This document shows positions 1 to 8,935 of a stretch of 64,000 bases of DNA, one piece after another. Each line of letters begins with the position of its first letter. Position 1 is the stretch's first letter. The translations under genes were made by a program, and so were the position numbers. Below the pieces are notes generated by a model, which was not told where the DNA came from, did no database searches, and saw nothing but the letters and a program-made list of their open reading frames with translations. Origin of the DNA: Prorocentrum cordatum. Its lineage: Eukaryota; Sar; Dinophyceae; Prorocentrales; Prorocentraceae. Location: NCBI GenBank assembly GCA_963575745.1, contig CAUYUJ010020552.1, forward strand, positions 1 to 64,000, written 5' to 3'.

Positions 1-766
1 CCCCCATCTTCCTCCTCCCCCTTCCCCCGTCCTGCCCTGCCCTTGCCCGGCCACCCCCACATGCCTTCGAGCTCCCCTGCCCTGCCCTGGCCCCTCACCT
101 CCTTGACTCTTTCGGCCCCATCCTTTCTCGGGGGTGGCTAAAGGTGCCCCTGGCCCAAGGTGCCCCCAACTTTTCGCTCCATCTTGGAGCCCTTGGACCC
201 CTCGGGCCTCGTGAGGGGTGCTCTGGAGGCCGTGGGAGCCACCTTGGTAGTCCTGGGGGCACCTTGGGCCAGGGGCACTTCTGGCAACACCCGACGTTCT
301 CCCGTTCTCCTCCATTCCTGGATCCCCCTCCCGATTCCCACGAGCCTTATAAGTACCTCAGAGAGACGGTAGAGGGAAACAATTACTGAACACTCCCCCT
401 GCCCCCACAAAACTCAATGTTGGCAAGCGCGGGGGAGACTGCGGTCGAAGTGCATCTCATCAGACCCACCACCAACTTTGAACATTTGGGGGCAGGGGGA
501 GGCGTTGACGGATGAATGTGGCATGTGTTCGCTAATTTGCTCCGAGGCCTGGAGCTCCTCAGGTTCAAGCAGGAGGAGGAGGAGGAGGAGGACGAGGAGG
601 AGTACAACGGATCACGCCAGCGGCGGCGCCGCTCATTGCTGTAGATTGACGAGACCGTCTGCATCAAAATGTGTGCGGAACGGGTGGGGCGAAGGACGAG
701 GACGACGAAACGGATAACCAGGGTAAACCCAGTACGCATCACCGATGCTGCAACACTTCGACCATG
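1..766. other. Gene-poor 5' flank
   Basis: C-rich, moderately repetitive sequence with short overlapping open frames in several phases and no recognisable domain. A GAGGAG run lies near 570-600. The phrase GGTGCCCCTGGCCCAAGGTGCCCC around 143-166 recurs in inverted form near 255-275 (GGGGGCACCTTGGGCCAGGGGCAC), giving a loose foldback of about 130 bp. I see no gene here. Confidence 0.5.
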
Positions 767-785
767 CCTCTCTCTCTCTCTATCT

Positions 786-822
<37 letters not shown>

Positions 823-897
823 CTCTCTCTCTCTCTCTCCCTTCCTCCCTCCCTCTCCCTCTCTCTCTATCTATCTCTCGCTCTCGCTCTCGCTGCG
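767..897. repeat. Polypyrimidine tract with T homopolymer
   Basis: A (CT)n run passes into about 30 consecutive T residues, then back to CT, CCT and CTAT repeats ending in (TCGC)n. It is simple sequence with no coding content. A poly(T) of this length can be the 3' end of a minus-strand retroposed copy, but nothing recognisable lies beside it. Confidence 0.85.
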
Positions 898-1653
898 TAG
901 AGCTGTTTATGGCCTTGCAAGGCCCCCGCCATGCTGTAGAGAAGCTGGAAAACGTGAAGTTCGGAAGTCCATGAAAATGGAGAGGTCAGGCCTAGAAACG
1001 CTGACAAGGGGCTGACACGAACACGAGCCCGAACCAGTTGGGATAATGAGTGATGCCACTGGGGAAACTGGCCAAGGCTGGAGGCAGTGAACGGGCTGGC
1101 CCCAGCAACTCCTTCCGTCCTGCAGGTCGGACCTGATTGCACAGGACACCCGCGAGGACATGCAAGACTCTTGCGACGGCAACGTGGCCCTAGAACACCA
1201 AAGGACATGCGGGTTGCATAGGTTGGGATAGAAAGGACAGAGGGGTACACGTCGGTCGGAAGAAGTAGGTGAGAACATGAAGTCGGAAGGCGGATTAAGT
1301 TGATTGGGTCCAGGCCCCCCAGAGAATAACATAACACAGCAAACGCGTGTCGATTCTTGAAATAGTGGGGCGCTTGAAACAGATTGGGATCTGGAAATCC
1401 AAGAATACCCACTTTCAACGACCGGCGTGTACCCTACCGTTGGCATGGCCGACCTACCAGTCAGGGCCGATGGCACCTGCAGGCCCAGAGGCCGAGCGCC
1501 GCTCGAGTCCAGCACGCGGGCTGGAAGCTGGTGCGCTGTGCTGGGTGCCCGCCGGGCGCGGCCCCCGCACGCCCCCCCCCCCCTTCCGGGGGGGGCGCGC
1601 CCGCGTGGGGCAGCAGAGACGAGAAAACCGAGCAGCCGGGCAGAGAGGTCGCA
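898..1653. other. Unassigned sequence
   Basis: Two overlapping minus-strand frames of about 183 and 202 codons (1418-867 and 1515-907) are open, but their translations show no motif I recognise and they overlap in different phases. A G/C-homopolymer hairpin lies near 1570-1600. I treat the stretch as non-coding. Confidence 0.4.
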
Positions 1654-1856
1654 GGCGGGCGGCGGGCAAAGGGGGGGGAGAAGGAGAAGGCCTTCTCAGA
1701 AGGCTCGGAAGTCTCCCCGGCCTTCTCTGAGAAGTGCTGTAAAAGCCTTCACCGAAAACGAGAACAACATTCTCAGAGGGCGCGAGGGCTTCTGAGAAGT
1801 CCCGCCACCTTCTGAGAAAGCCATCTCCTTCTCATTTCCCCCCTCGCTCGGCGCCG
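1654..1856. repeat. Foldback element family A, copy 1
   Basis: A short element of about 200 bp whose ends form an inverted repeat: GGCGGGCGGCGGG with G-rich AGAAGGAGAAGG on the left, and CCTTCTCATTTCCCCCCTCG with CTCGGCGCCG on the right. The interior holds several palindromes on the pattern CTTCTNAGAAG (CTTCTCAGAAG near 1694, CTTCTGAGAAG near 1790). Copies 2 and 3 at 15255-15445 and 15818-16031 share the ends and internal palindromes. No coding capacity. Best explained as a MITE or introner-type non-autonomous element. Confidence 0.7.
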
Positions 1857-2069
1857 AACAGGGCTACGGGTACATATGGCAGTTTGCTGGACTGAGAAAC
1901 AGCTTACAACCCCTAGTGTTTCTTGGTCTTCTCCACTTTGCTATGCCTTGGGCCACAGACCTCGGGAAGCACCGTCAACGCAATCCTTGCAGTTACCAGT
2001 GACTGCAGGATGATGAGGGGGGAGGGGCCATTTTCACAATGCTAAGCTACATAAACATAGACTGTCCAA
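1857..2069. other. Unassigned spacer
   Basis: No open frame of note and no recognisable motif between the two foldback elements. Confidence 0.4.
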
Positions 2070-2195
2070 GGCCCCTGCGGATTTCTTCGATCGGCGCTGA
2101 CCCTTCGCCCTGGCGCGCGGAGCGGGCCAGGGGCGACGCTGGAGGCGCCGCCAGATGTGCCCAGCGAGGAAATAAAAAAAATCCGCACGACTATA
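2070..2195. repeat. Foldback element family C, degenerate copy
   Basis: Diverged relative of the elements at 29346-29476 and 35216-35335. It keeps the left arm (TGCGGATTTCTTCGATCGGC), the two internal GC hairpins (CTGGCGCGCGGAGCGGGCCAGG and GGCGACGCTGGAGGCGCC) and a decayed right arm with ATCCGCACGAC. Non-coding. Confidence 0.6.
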
Positions 2196-2610
2196 CGACA
2201 GGTTCTGTTTGTGCATCTTTGCTACTCGTCGACTAAAGGGAGGATGAGGAGACCAAAAGGTACCAGTACCGCTACTCCCCGGACCTGTCCCGGGGCGCGT
2301 TCTGTCCTGGGGTGCGTCCCGAGGCGAATCCAGCGATGGCGACGAGGGCCTCCCAGGATACCAGTCTCCTCAGAGAGCCCAAAGATCCAACGTTGCCTTT
2401 TTCAATACGGGGTCCCCGGAAGTCTCGACCCATTTCCCAGGACTGGTTGTTCATCCTGAGTCGTTTTTGACGGTCCCGAGGCCCGGCGAGGGCTGCTGGA
2501 GGCCGAAAACTGAGAAAAAAAACCCGTCCTGATTTTCTCAGTACGTTGGATCTCTGGGGAAGGAGGGAGGGAAGCAGGATTGGGGTGGAGGCGTGCAGGG
2601 AAGGAGGGCC
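2196..2610. other. Unassigned spacer
   Basis: No convincing gene. Short open frames exist on both strands but show no domain. Confidence 0.4.
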
Positions 2611-2630
2611 GATCGGCGCCTGCTCCTGCT

Positions 2631-2675
<45 letters not shown>

Positions 2676-3052
2676 GCTGCTGCTGCTCCTCCTCCTCCTC
2701 CTCCTCCTCTCCCCGCCTCCTCTTTCTCCTCCTCTTCCTCCCGCCTCCTCCTCCTCCTCCTCCTCCTCCTCATCCTCCTCCTTTTCCTTTTCCTCCTCCT
2801 CCTCCTCCGTGTCCTCCTCCGTGTCCTCCTCCTCCTCCTCCTGCTCCTCCTGCTCCTCCTGCTCCTCCTCCTCCTCCTTTTCCTCCTCCTACTCCTCCTC
2901 TTCCTCCTCCGCCTCCTCCTCCTCCTCCCTCTTCTCCTCCTCCTCGTCCTCCTCGTCCTCCTCCTCCTCCTCCTCCCTCCTTTCCTCCTCCTCCTCCTCC
3001 TCCTCCTCCTCCTCCCTCCTTTCCTCCTCCTCTGCCTCCTCCTTCCCGCACA
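2611..3052. repeat. (TCC)n / (TCCTGC)n microsatellite
   Basis: About 440 bp of pure pyrimidine-rich trinucleotide repeat, beginning as (TGCTCC)n and becoming (TCC)n with T- and G-containing variants. The open frames across it encode only poly-Ser, poly-Leu, poly-Pro or, in reverse, poly-Arg/Glu/Gly and are artefacts of a repeat without stops. Confidence 0.95.
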
Positions 3053-4894
3053 CAGGTCTGAGCGCACGCCCCCGCTCGGGAGACGGGGCGGTCCTTCGGG
3101 CTGGCCAGCGGCGACTTGTGCGACCCCTTCGGCGGCAACTGCAGCCTGCTCGAGCTCGGGCTCAAGGTTGGAAACGTGCCCGGTCTCGACTGGCGCAGAT
3201 TGGGAGGCCCAGACTTCCTCGCGTTGTAAGAAAAAATGGCGGAAGGTTCACCTGGGGTTCGCATGATGGGGGGGAAGAAAGGTGCTACTGTCGGGCCCGA
3301 AAGGCCCCCTTTGGGGCCCTGAAGGGCTCCTTTTCTGCAGCACTCGCTGACCCAAAATTACTCGCCCCCCCATGACGCGGCAGCCAAGTCAGGTGCAAGT
3401 TTCGGCCCCCCTCTGACCCCGTCCAGGCCCCAGGATCGTCAGGAAGTGACCTGGGTGAAAAACCGGTCCTGGGGAAGTGGTCTAGGCATCTGGAGGCCCG
3501 CGCTGTGAGAAGATGTCGTCGGAGGTCTAGGGGAGGAGGGGGATGGCAAGTTTTTCCCCCATCTCACGAATTGATCAAGTCTGATCAGCTAAGCTCCCAA
3601 TCCGCCCGCCCACTCTGCATATCGCAGCCGCAAGGTGCCCAAATGTCCCGCAGAATCCTTGGAATCCCACCTCGCGTCCAAAACGTCCTCGACGAATGCC
3701 GAAAGAATCGCCACGCATACCGCGGCGTCCATGCCGCGAGTGTCCCTGAGAACCCTGGGATTTCGCCTCGCGTCCTCGACGAAGGACGGCAGACCTAAAA
3801 AACAGACAGGACTCACAGACCGAGTTCGATTACAGATGACAGACGCAGATGACAGACACATCAAGTGCGGATGCAAAGAATTGGCATGGACACATACAAC
3901 ATGCACCGGGCATGCGCTGGAGGACACGCACAAACAACAGACAAGCAACACACGACAGACAACATTACGGACAACCAGCATGAGGGCAGTGCCGGTTCAG
4001 ACGCGAGAGACGAATCATGACAGTGAAGATGCGACGCACAGAACACTACATACCGAACGCGACACTTGAATACCGAACACAAGCTGGAAACCACGGCAAG
4101 CGAAATGACGTACGAAACAAAACATACTTACCGTGCAGTGCAATCGGATACGAGCACGATTGCGATGCCAGAAGCATCAAAAACGTCACGGTCACGGTTG
4201 CATGGCATGGCCAGGAGCAACACGTGCAGAAATTGGGGAGAAAGGAAAGGACAATGTTGGAACACAAATACACCAATGATACACCTTTGAAAGCCCATAG
4301 AACGACGACATGTTGAAGGAAGGCGCACATGATCTGCACAAAGACCAACTACATGATAATAATGTGTGTGTGTGAAATACGTACCACTTCGCCAAGACCA
4401 GTTGAGCGAGCAGGCATTCACTGGCACACAACACATCCTGACAGCTCACATTGGCAGAGCGATGCCATACACGCATAATGTTTACACAGGACAGGCACTC
4501 ATGACAGACACCATGACCTGACACGAACGACGGATGCAGGGAAGTGGGCAGAGGCCAAATACCAAAGACATACTACATACATGTATGCAAGACGTATACA
4601 CGACCCTTCAGCTCAAAAGAGATACAACAGCCTGCACGACTCACGCATAAACACGACGGACTAAGCGGCTGTCCACTCGAGCAGGCAAGAGAAAGAGACA
4701 CACGAGAAGAACAGGCATACGGCGCCGAGCATAAAAAAACTGGCGCTGTACTTGCACGGTGGAGTGTCGCTCGAAGCGAACTTGCTGTCTGTTGTTTGAT
4801 AGCTGTGGGAGGTCCCCTCATGGCCAGGGCTGCGCGCAGTTCGAAATCACCGACTTTGGACAGATTTCGGTCGGGGGCGGAGCGAGGCGTGGAT
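3053..4894. other. Gene-poor region with a short duplication
   Basis: No recognisable gene. A motif of about 45 bp (pattern GAATCCTTGGAATCCCACCT ... CGTCCAAAACGTCCTCGACGAA) near 3651-3698 recurs in diverged form near 3747-3785, about 96 bp apart. From about 3800 to 4560 the DNA becomes A/C-rich and clearly lower in GC than the flanks, with many ACA/CACGA words. Overlapping short frames on both strands carry no motif. Confidence 0.45.
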
Positions 4895-5100
4895 CCGCCC
4901 CCTCCTTCTCCTCCTCCTCCTCCTCCTCCTCCTCCTCCTCCTCCTGACTCATCCTGTATCCTCCTCCTGCTCGTCGGTGGCTGGCTCCTGCTCCTATCTC
5001 CTATCTCCTCCTCCTCCTCCTCCTCCTCCTCCTCATCCTTCTCCTCCTCCTCCTCCTCCTCTCTCTGCTCGCGTTCGTCTCCCTCCTCCCTCTTTTCTGC
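4895..5100. repeat. (TCC)n microsatellite
   Basis: Two blocks of (CTC)n separated by about 60 bp of less regular sequence. No coding content. Confidence 0.9.
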
Positions 5101-5709
5101 CCCTTCCCGCTCCCCTCGCCCTCCTACCTTCCCCGCTCCTTCTTCTCAACTTGCACCGGAACGCCTCTCCGCCCCCGCCATTGTCTGTCTCCCTCTTCTC
5201 CTGCTCCTCCTCGCCCCCCCATGCAAATCTAGTCGCCTTGGACGGGCCAGGGCGTAGGTGCAGCCTTTCATCGCCGCCGTTCTTCGAGCTTCGGATCACC
5301 AGATGTTTCTTCTGTCGAATCCTGTAATTCGACCTGTTGCTGCTGCGTGAGATGCGAGGGCGCCGTTCGAGTCCCAGGCCGTGGCAACGCCCAGCGAGAC
5401 AAACGAGGCACGGACCCCCGTGCAGCGGAATTTCGCCTCCGAGGGGCCGTGTGCCATCGCTCCTGCGGACGCCGAGCTCCGCCCGCCAGCAGTCCAGCAG
5501 TCGGCTTGCACTCGTCCCCGATACCGGCGCTCCTCCTCCGAAATTCGACCGCGAGATCTTCGAGGCGGGCGCACCTCCTGTCTACTCGTTCGACCGCGAT
5601 ACTCCCCCCCCGCACACCGTCTACACCTCCAAGCCCTTCCCTTCCAATTCCTCGCAGCACTCGCCGGGCCATCAGTCCCCGCACATCCGTGCCGCCGCCA
5701 CTGCTGTCG
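5101..5709. other. Unassigned spacer before the LINE-1 TCC array
   Basis: GC-rich sequence. A minus-strand frame (5684-5268, 138 codons) and a plus-strand frame (5381-5722, 113 codons) overlap, and neither shows a domain or a convincing start context. Treated as non-coding. Confidence 0.4.
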
Positions 5710-6364
5710 ATGCTCCCCGTGATCCTGCCCTCCCCCCCCTCCTCCTCCTCCTCCTCCTCCTCCTCCTCCTCCTCCTCCTCCTCCTCGTCCTCCTCCTCCT
5801 CCTCCTCCTCCTCCTCTCTCCTCCTCCTCCTCCTCCTCCCCTCATTTCCTCCTCCTCCTCCTCCTCCTCCTCGTCCTCCTCCTCCTCCAACTCCTCCTCC
5901 TCCTCCTCCCTCATTTCCCCTCCTCCTCCTCCTCCTCCTCCTCCTCCTCCTCCTCCTCCTCCTCCTCTCCTTCTCCTCCTCGTCTCCTCGTCCTCCTCCT
6001 CCTCCTCCTCCTCCTCCTCCTCCTCCTCCTCCTCCTCCTCCTCCTCCTCCTCCTCCTCCTCCTCCTCATTTCCTCCCTCCTCCTCCTCCTCCTCCTCCTC
6101 CTCCTCCTCCTCCTCCTCCCCTCATTTCCTCCTCCTCCTCCTCCCTCCTCCTCCTCCTCCTCCTCCTCCTCCTTCCTCCTCCGCCTCTTCCTCCTCCTCC
6201 TCCTCCTCCTCTCCCCTCATTTTCCTCCTCCTCCCCCCTTCTCCTTCTCCTCCTCCTCCTCCTCGTCCTCCTCGTCCTCCTCGTCCTCCTCGTCCTCCTC
6301 GTCCTCCTCGTCCTCCTCGTCCTCCTCCTCCTCCTCCTCCCTGATTTCCTCCTCCTCCTCCTCC
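5710..6364. repeat. (TCC)n microsatellite abutting LINE-1
   Basis: About 650 bp of nearly continuous TCC repeat with interspersed TCA TTT CC and GTCCTC variants. Its 3' end runs without a break into the spliced-leader copy, whose own first bases are TCC. The array is the 5' boundary of LINE-1, and a matching array of the same polarity lies at its 3' boundary. Confidence 0.95.
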
Positions 6365-6386
6365 TCCGTAGCCATTCTGGCTCAAG
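6365..6386 (+). other. Genomic copy of the dinoflagellate spliced leader
   Basis: The 22 bases match the dinoflagellate trans-splicing leader (TCCGTAGCCATT, one C in place of T at position 13, then TGGCTCAAG) at 21 of 22 positions. They sit directly before an ATG at 6387, where a spliced leader would sit on a mature mRNA. An SL RNA gene would continue with a splice donor (GT) after AAG; here ATG follows, so this is a leader copied from an mRNA. It marks the 5' end of a reverse-transcribed LINE transcript. Confidence 0.88.
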
Positions 6387-6532
6387 ATGTCTGACTGGGG
6401 GGGCTGCAAGCCTCCAGGCAGAAAGGATACCGCTAGTCCGCGGCCAGCCTCCCGACCTTCTGTGAGCTCCTGGGGGAGCGCCATCCGCTTAATCTACTTG
6501 ATTGCCGCGGCGGCGCTAGGGAGCAGTGCAGG
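6387..6532 (+). other. Conserved 5' leader segment of LINE-1
   Basis: The ATG directly after the spliced leader opens a frame beginning M-S-D-W-G-G with PPGRKDT soon after. The unrelated-position LINE-2 begins M-T-T-W-G-A with PPGRRET at the same place. The nucleotide sequence is also similar (CTGGGGGGC and GCCTCCAGGC shared). In LINE-1 this frame is not that of ORF1, whose own ATG is at 6533. Either it is a conserved 5' UTR or upstream peptide, or ORF1 once began at the leader and has since been frameshifted. Confidence 0.5.
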
Positions 6533-7717
6533 ATGGCGACCAGGAGGCCCCCTTCGGCTGCGGGCAGCGGCGGCGGCAGCAGGACGCCACGCGGCGGTCC
6601 AGTCGGCAGCGGCACCGTGCGCGACAAGCCCGACTGGTTCTGCTGCAAGGACGCCTGCAAGACTGCGAAAGGCGAGCGCTGGTGGAACCCAGGTTCGTCG
6701 ATGCGGTGTACAAAATGCAAGTTGCACAAGGGCGCCTGTTTCGGCAGCAATCGACCTGCTGGTGGAGGTGCCCCCTCGGCGCGCGCGCCCAGCGTGGCAG
6801 ACACTCGTGCCGAGGCTAAGTACAAGAAGATCTACGAGGACAAGATCGCGGCGCTGGAGCAGGAGCTGCGCAGCAAGTCCTCGCAGGACGGCGACATGGA
6901 GACCGACGGCTCAGCAGTCGAGGCCCCAGCTGCAGGCGCCGCCGCGCTGCGGAAGCGCGCCGACAAGCTGGCGGCCGAGATCAAGCTGCTCAAGGGCCGT
7001 GACGACGTGGATGGCATCTACAAGGGCGTCATCGACTCCTTCCAGAAGGAGTTGGACGAGCTGCGGAAGAAGCTGCACGACGCCAAGCCCGCGGACGCCA
7101 AGCTCCAGATCGCCCGTCGGGACGTCAAGCGGAAGGAGGCTGCCCTGGTCAAGGCAGGTGACAAACTGGCGCAGCAGGTGGAGGCCGTCGCTGCAGCACA
7201 GCTTCGCCTGGAGGAGCTCAAGACCCAGCGGGAGCAGTGCGAGACCGAGCTCGGCCGTGCCAAGGCCGTGGTGCACGAGCTGGTGGCTGCTGATGCTGCT
7301 CAGGCTGGCCCAGCCGCTGACGGGGGCAGCGAGACGGGGGCGGTCACCCACACGTTCGGCATCAACAAGGCAGCGCTGGTGGCCAAGTGCGGGGAGCGCG
7401 GCTTCGGCGACCGCGCCGAGGCGGTGTCCAAGCTCCTGGAGGAGTTGCTGCCGCAGCTGGTGGTGCCCACGGAGCGCCCTGCTCCTCCCCCTGTGGGCGC
7501 GGCAAGCGCAGCAGCCGCCCAGGCCGTGCCCAGCGCCGAGGACCCCATCGGCAAGGCATCCGAGGAGGCGCTGCGCGCCGAATTCGACGAGCTGTGGCCT
7601 GCTGACCTCGCGCCCGACATGCCGACGGACCTGGAGGGGATGCGCGCTATTGCTTCTCGCCTTGCCGCTAGCCCGCTCATCGGGGCCGCAGCGCGCATGC
7701 GAGCTGGACCGTACTGA
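6533..7717 (+). CDS. LINE ORF1 protein, zinc motif and coiled coil
   Basis: 394 residues, uninterrupted. Residues about 32-67 hold a cysteine-rich motif (DWFCCKDAC ... CTKCKLHKGAC) reminiscent of the short zinc finger at the same place in LINE-2. Residues about 80-250 are heptad-rich, charged and Ala/Lys/Glu-dominated, consistent with a coiled coil, and the C-terminal third is Ala/Pro-rich. LINE ORF1 proteins usually bind element RNA and form multimers; this layout fits, but no RRM or esterase domain is evident. The start at 6533 gives the zinc motif close to the N-terminus. The stop at 7715-7717 lies 10 nt before the ORF2 ATG, which suggests reinitiation. Confidence 0.75.
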   Translation: MATRRPPSAAGSGGGSRTPRGGPVGSGTVRDKPDWFCCKDACKTAKGERWWNPGSSMRCTKCKLHKGACFGSNRPAGGGAPSARAPSVADTRAEAKYKKIYEDKIAALEQELRSKSSQDGDMETDGSAVEAPAAGAAALRKRADKLAAEIKLLKGRDDVDGIYKGVIDSFQKELDELRKKLHDAKPADAKLQIARRDVKRKEAALVKAGDKLAQQVEAVAAAQLRLEELKTQREQCETELGRAKAVVHELVAADAAQAGPAADGGSETGAVTHTFGINKAALVAKCGERGFGDRAEAVSKLLEELLPQLVVPTERPAPPPVGAASAAAAQAVPSAEDPIGKASEEALRAEFDELWPADLAPDMPTDLEGMRAIASRLAASPLIGAAARMRAGPY

Positions 7718-7727
7718 CCTCGTCACC

Positions 7728-8935
7728 ATGGCGAGCCTGGGCAAGAGCAACAGCACCGTCGTCGCGCCCGACCTGGTCCAGGAGGACGCGTGGGAGGCGG
7801 AGGACGAAGCGGCCCGTCACCTCCTCGGCGAGGCGGCAGCAGCTGCAGGCAGCCGCGGCGCGGCAGTCACCATCGAGCGGGGGCTCAAGTCCCCTCGTAG
7901 GGGCACTGGGTCCCCCCTCCCACTCCAGGTCGACTGTGTCTGGAATGCAGTGGCGCTGGAGCAGGCAAGGCCAGTGGAGCAGGTGGCTCCGCGCCCGCGC
8001 GGCCCTGCGGGACAGGTGGTCTCGCGGCCGCGTGTGGAGGCCGAGGCGGCGCTGGCTGTACTGGCGAGTGATGCGCTGGAGCAGCCGCGGCCCGCGAGGC
8101 AGGTGGCCCCGCGCCCGCGCGGCCCTGCGGGACAGGTGGTCCCGCGGCCGCGTGTGGAGGCCGAGGCGGCACTGGCTGTCCTGGATGGAGCTGCACCACC
8201 TGTTCTTCGTGCGCCACCTGTCGACGCCGCAGCCTCAGACGGAGCCCGAGGTGCAGGGCCAGTGCCCCACGGATCGGTTGACGTCGGAGCTCCTGACCAA
8301 GGGCATTCACTGTTTGGGGTCCAGGCGGGGATTGGCTATAACGACGGGGCTGCGGCCCTACATGCCACCCCGGCCTCAATGCATGATGCGACCCGAGCCG
8401 CACCGTCCTACGAGGCGCTGGATGGCGCCAGGGTGCCCGCAGGCCTAGTCTTCGTCAGGGGCCACGTCGAGGAGCCCCATGCGGCCCAGCAGCGCGCGCA
8501 GACGGCGTCGCAGTTCGTGGACCTGGTGCTCGAACTGATTGGCGAGATCGTGCTCTACTTCAAGCGGATCGGCCTCCTGGCGGTGGAAGATCATGGGTCA
8601 GGCCAGCACTTCATCAAGGACGCCAACTACAGCAACGCGTTCCTGCAGGTGGGGCAGGACGGGCTGCTTGGCATGCAGGTCGCGTCGGAGGAGGAGCTCC
8701 GCAGGGTGCGAGTACTCACGGCCCCCCTCCCGATCCTCCCGGCCACGCTGGAGCGGCGGAAGACCGCGCCCGAGGTTGCGAAGGCGCATCAGGTGGCGGA
8801 GCCCGCAGCAGAGGGCACCGACCCCATCGGGGCACGCACTGCTCACTGCGGGCCGAGCCACCAGGACGGCAGAGAGTACCGACCCCTCGGGGCACGCACT
8901 GCTCACCGTCCGAGCTGCACGGCGGAGGGCGGCCA
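7728..8935 (+). pseudogene. LINE-1 ORF2, N-terminal region
   Basis: Starts at ATG 7728 (M-A-S-L-G-K) and reads about 400 codons before the frame must shift to reach the endonuclease. The first part is Ala/Arg/Pro-rich and contains a 120-bp tandem duplication. Around 8520-8700 a better-ordered stretch (LIGEIVLYFKRIGLL ... HFIKDANYSNAFLQVGQDGLLG) looks like a folded domain, but I cannot name it. A 60-bp duplication (GARTAH motif twice) lies just before the frameshift. The same reading frame stays open past 9700 only as a shadow. Confidence 0.6.
7960..8199 (+). repeat. 120-bp tandem duplication in LINE-1 ORF2
   Basis: Two units exactly 120 bp apart (AGGTGGCTCCGCGCCCGCGC at 7981, AGGTGGCCCCGCGCCCGCGC at 8101) encode a 40-residue repeat (APRPRGPAGQVV ... 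EAEAALAVL). The unit is a multiple of three, so the frame is preserved. A second small duplication with 60-bp spacing lies at about 8821-8905. Confidence 0.85.

Noticed and set aside
2611-3052. Long open frames (up to 260 codons) across TCC repeats
   Set aside because: Poly-Ser, poly-Leu, poly-Pro and poly-Arg in all phases come from a trinucleotide repeat lacking stops; no start context or domain.
6365-6386. SL RNA gene
   Set aside because: No GT donor after the leader, no Sm site or hairpin downstream; ATG of a coding frame follows.
5337-6465. Frames of 335 and 372 codons running into LINE-1
   Set aside because: Mostly homopolymeric translation of the TCC array.
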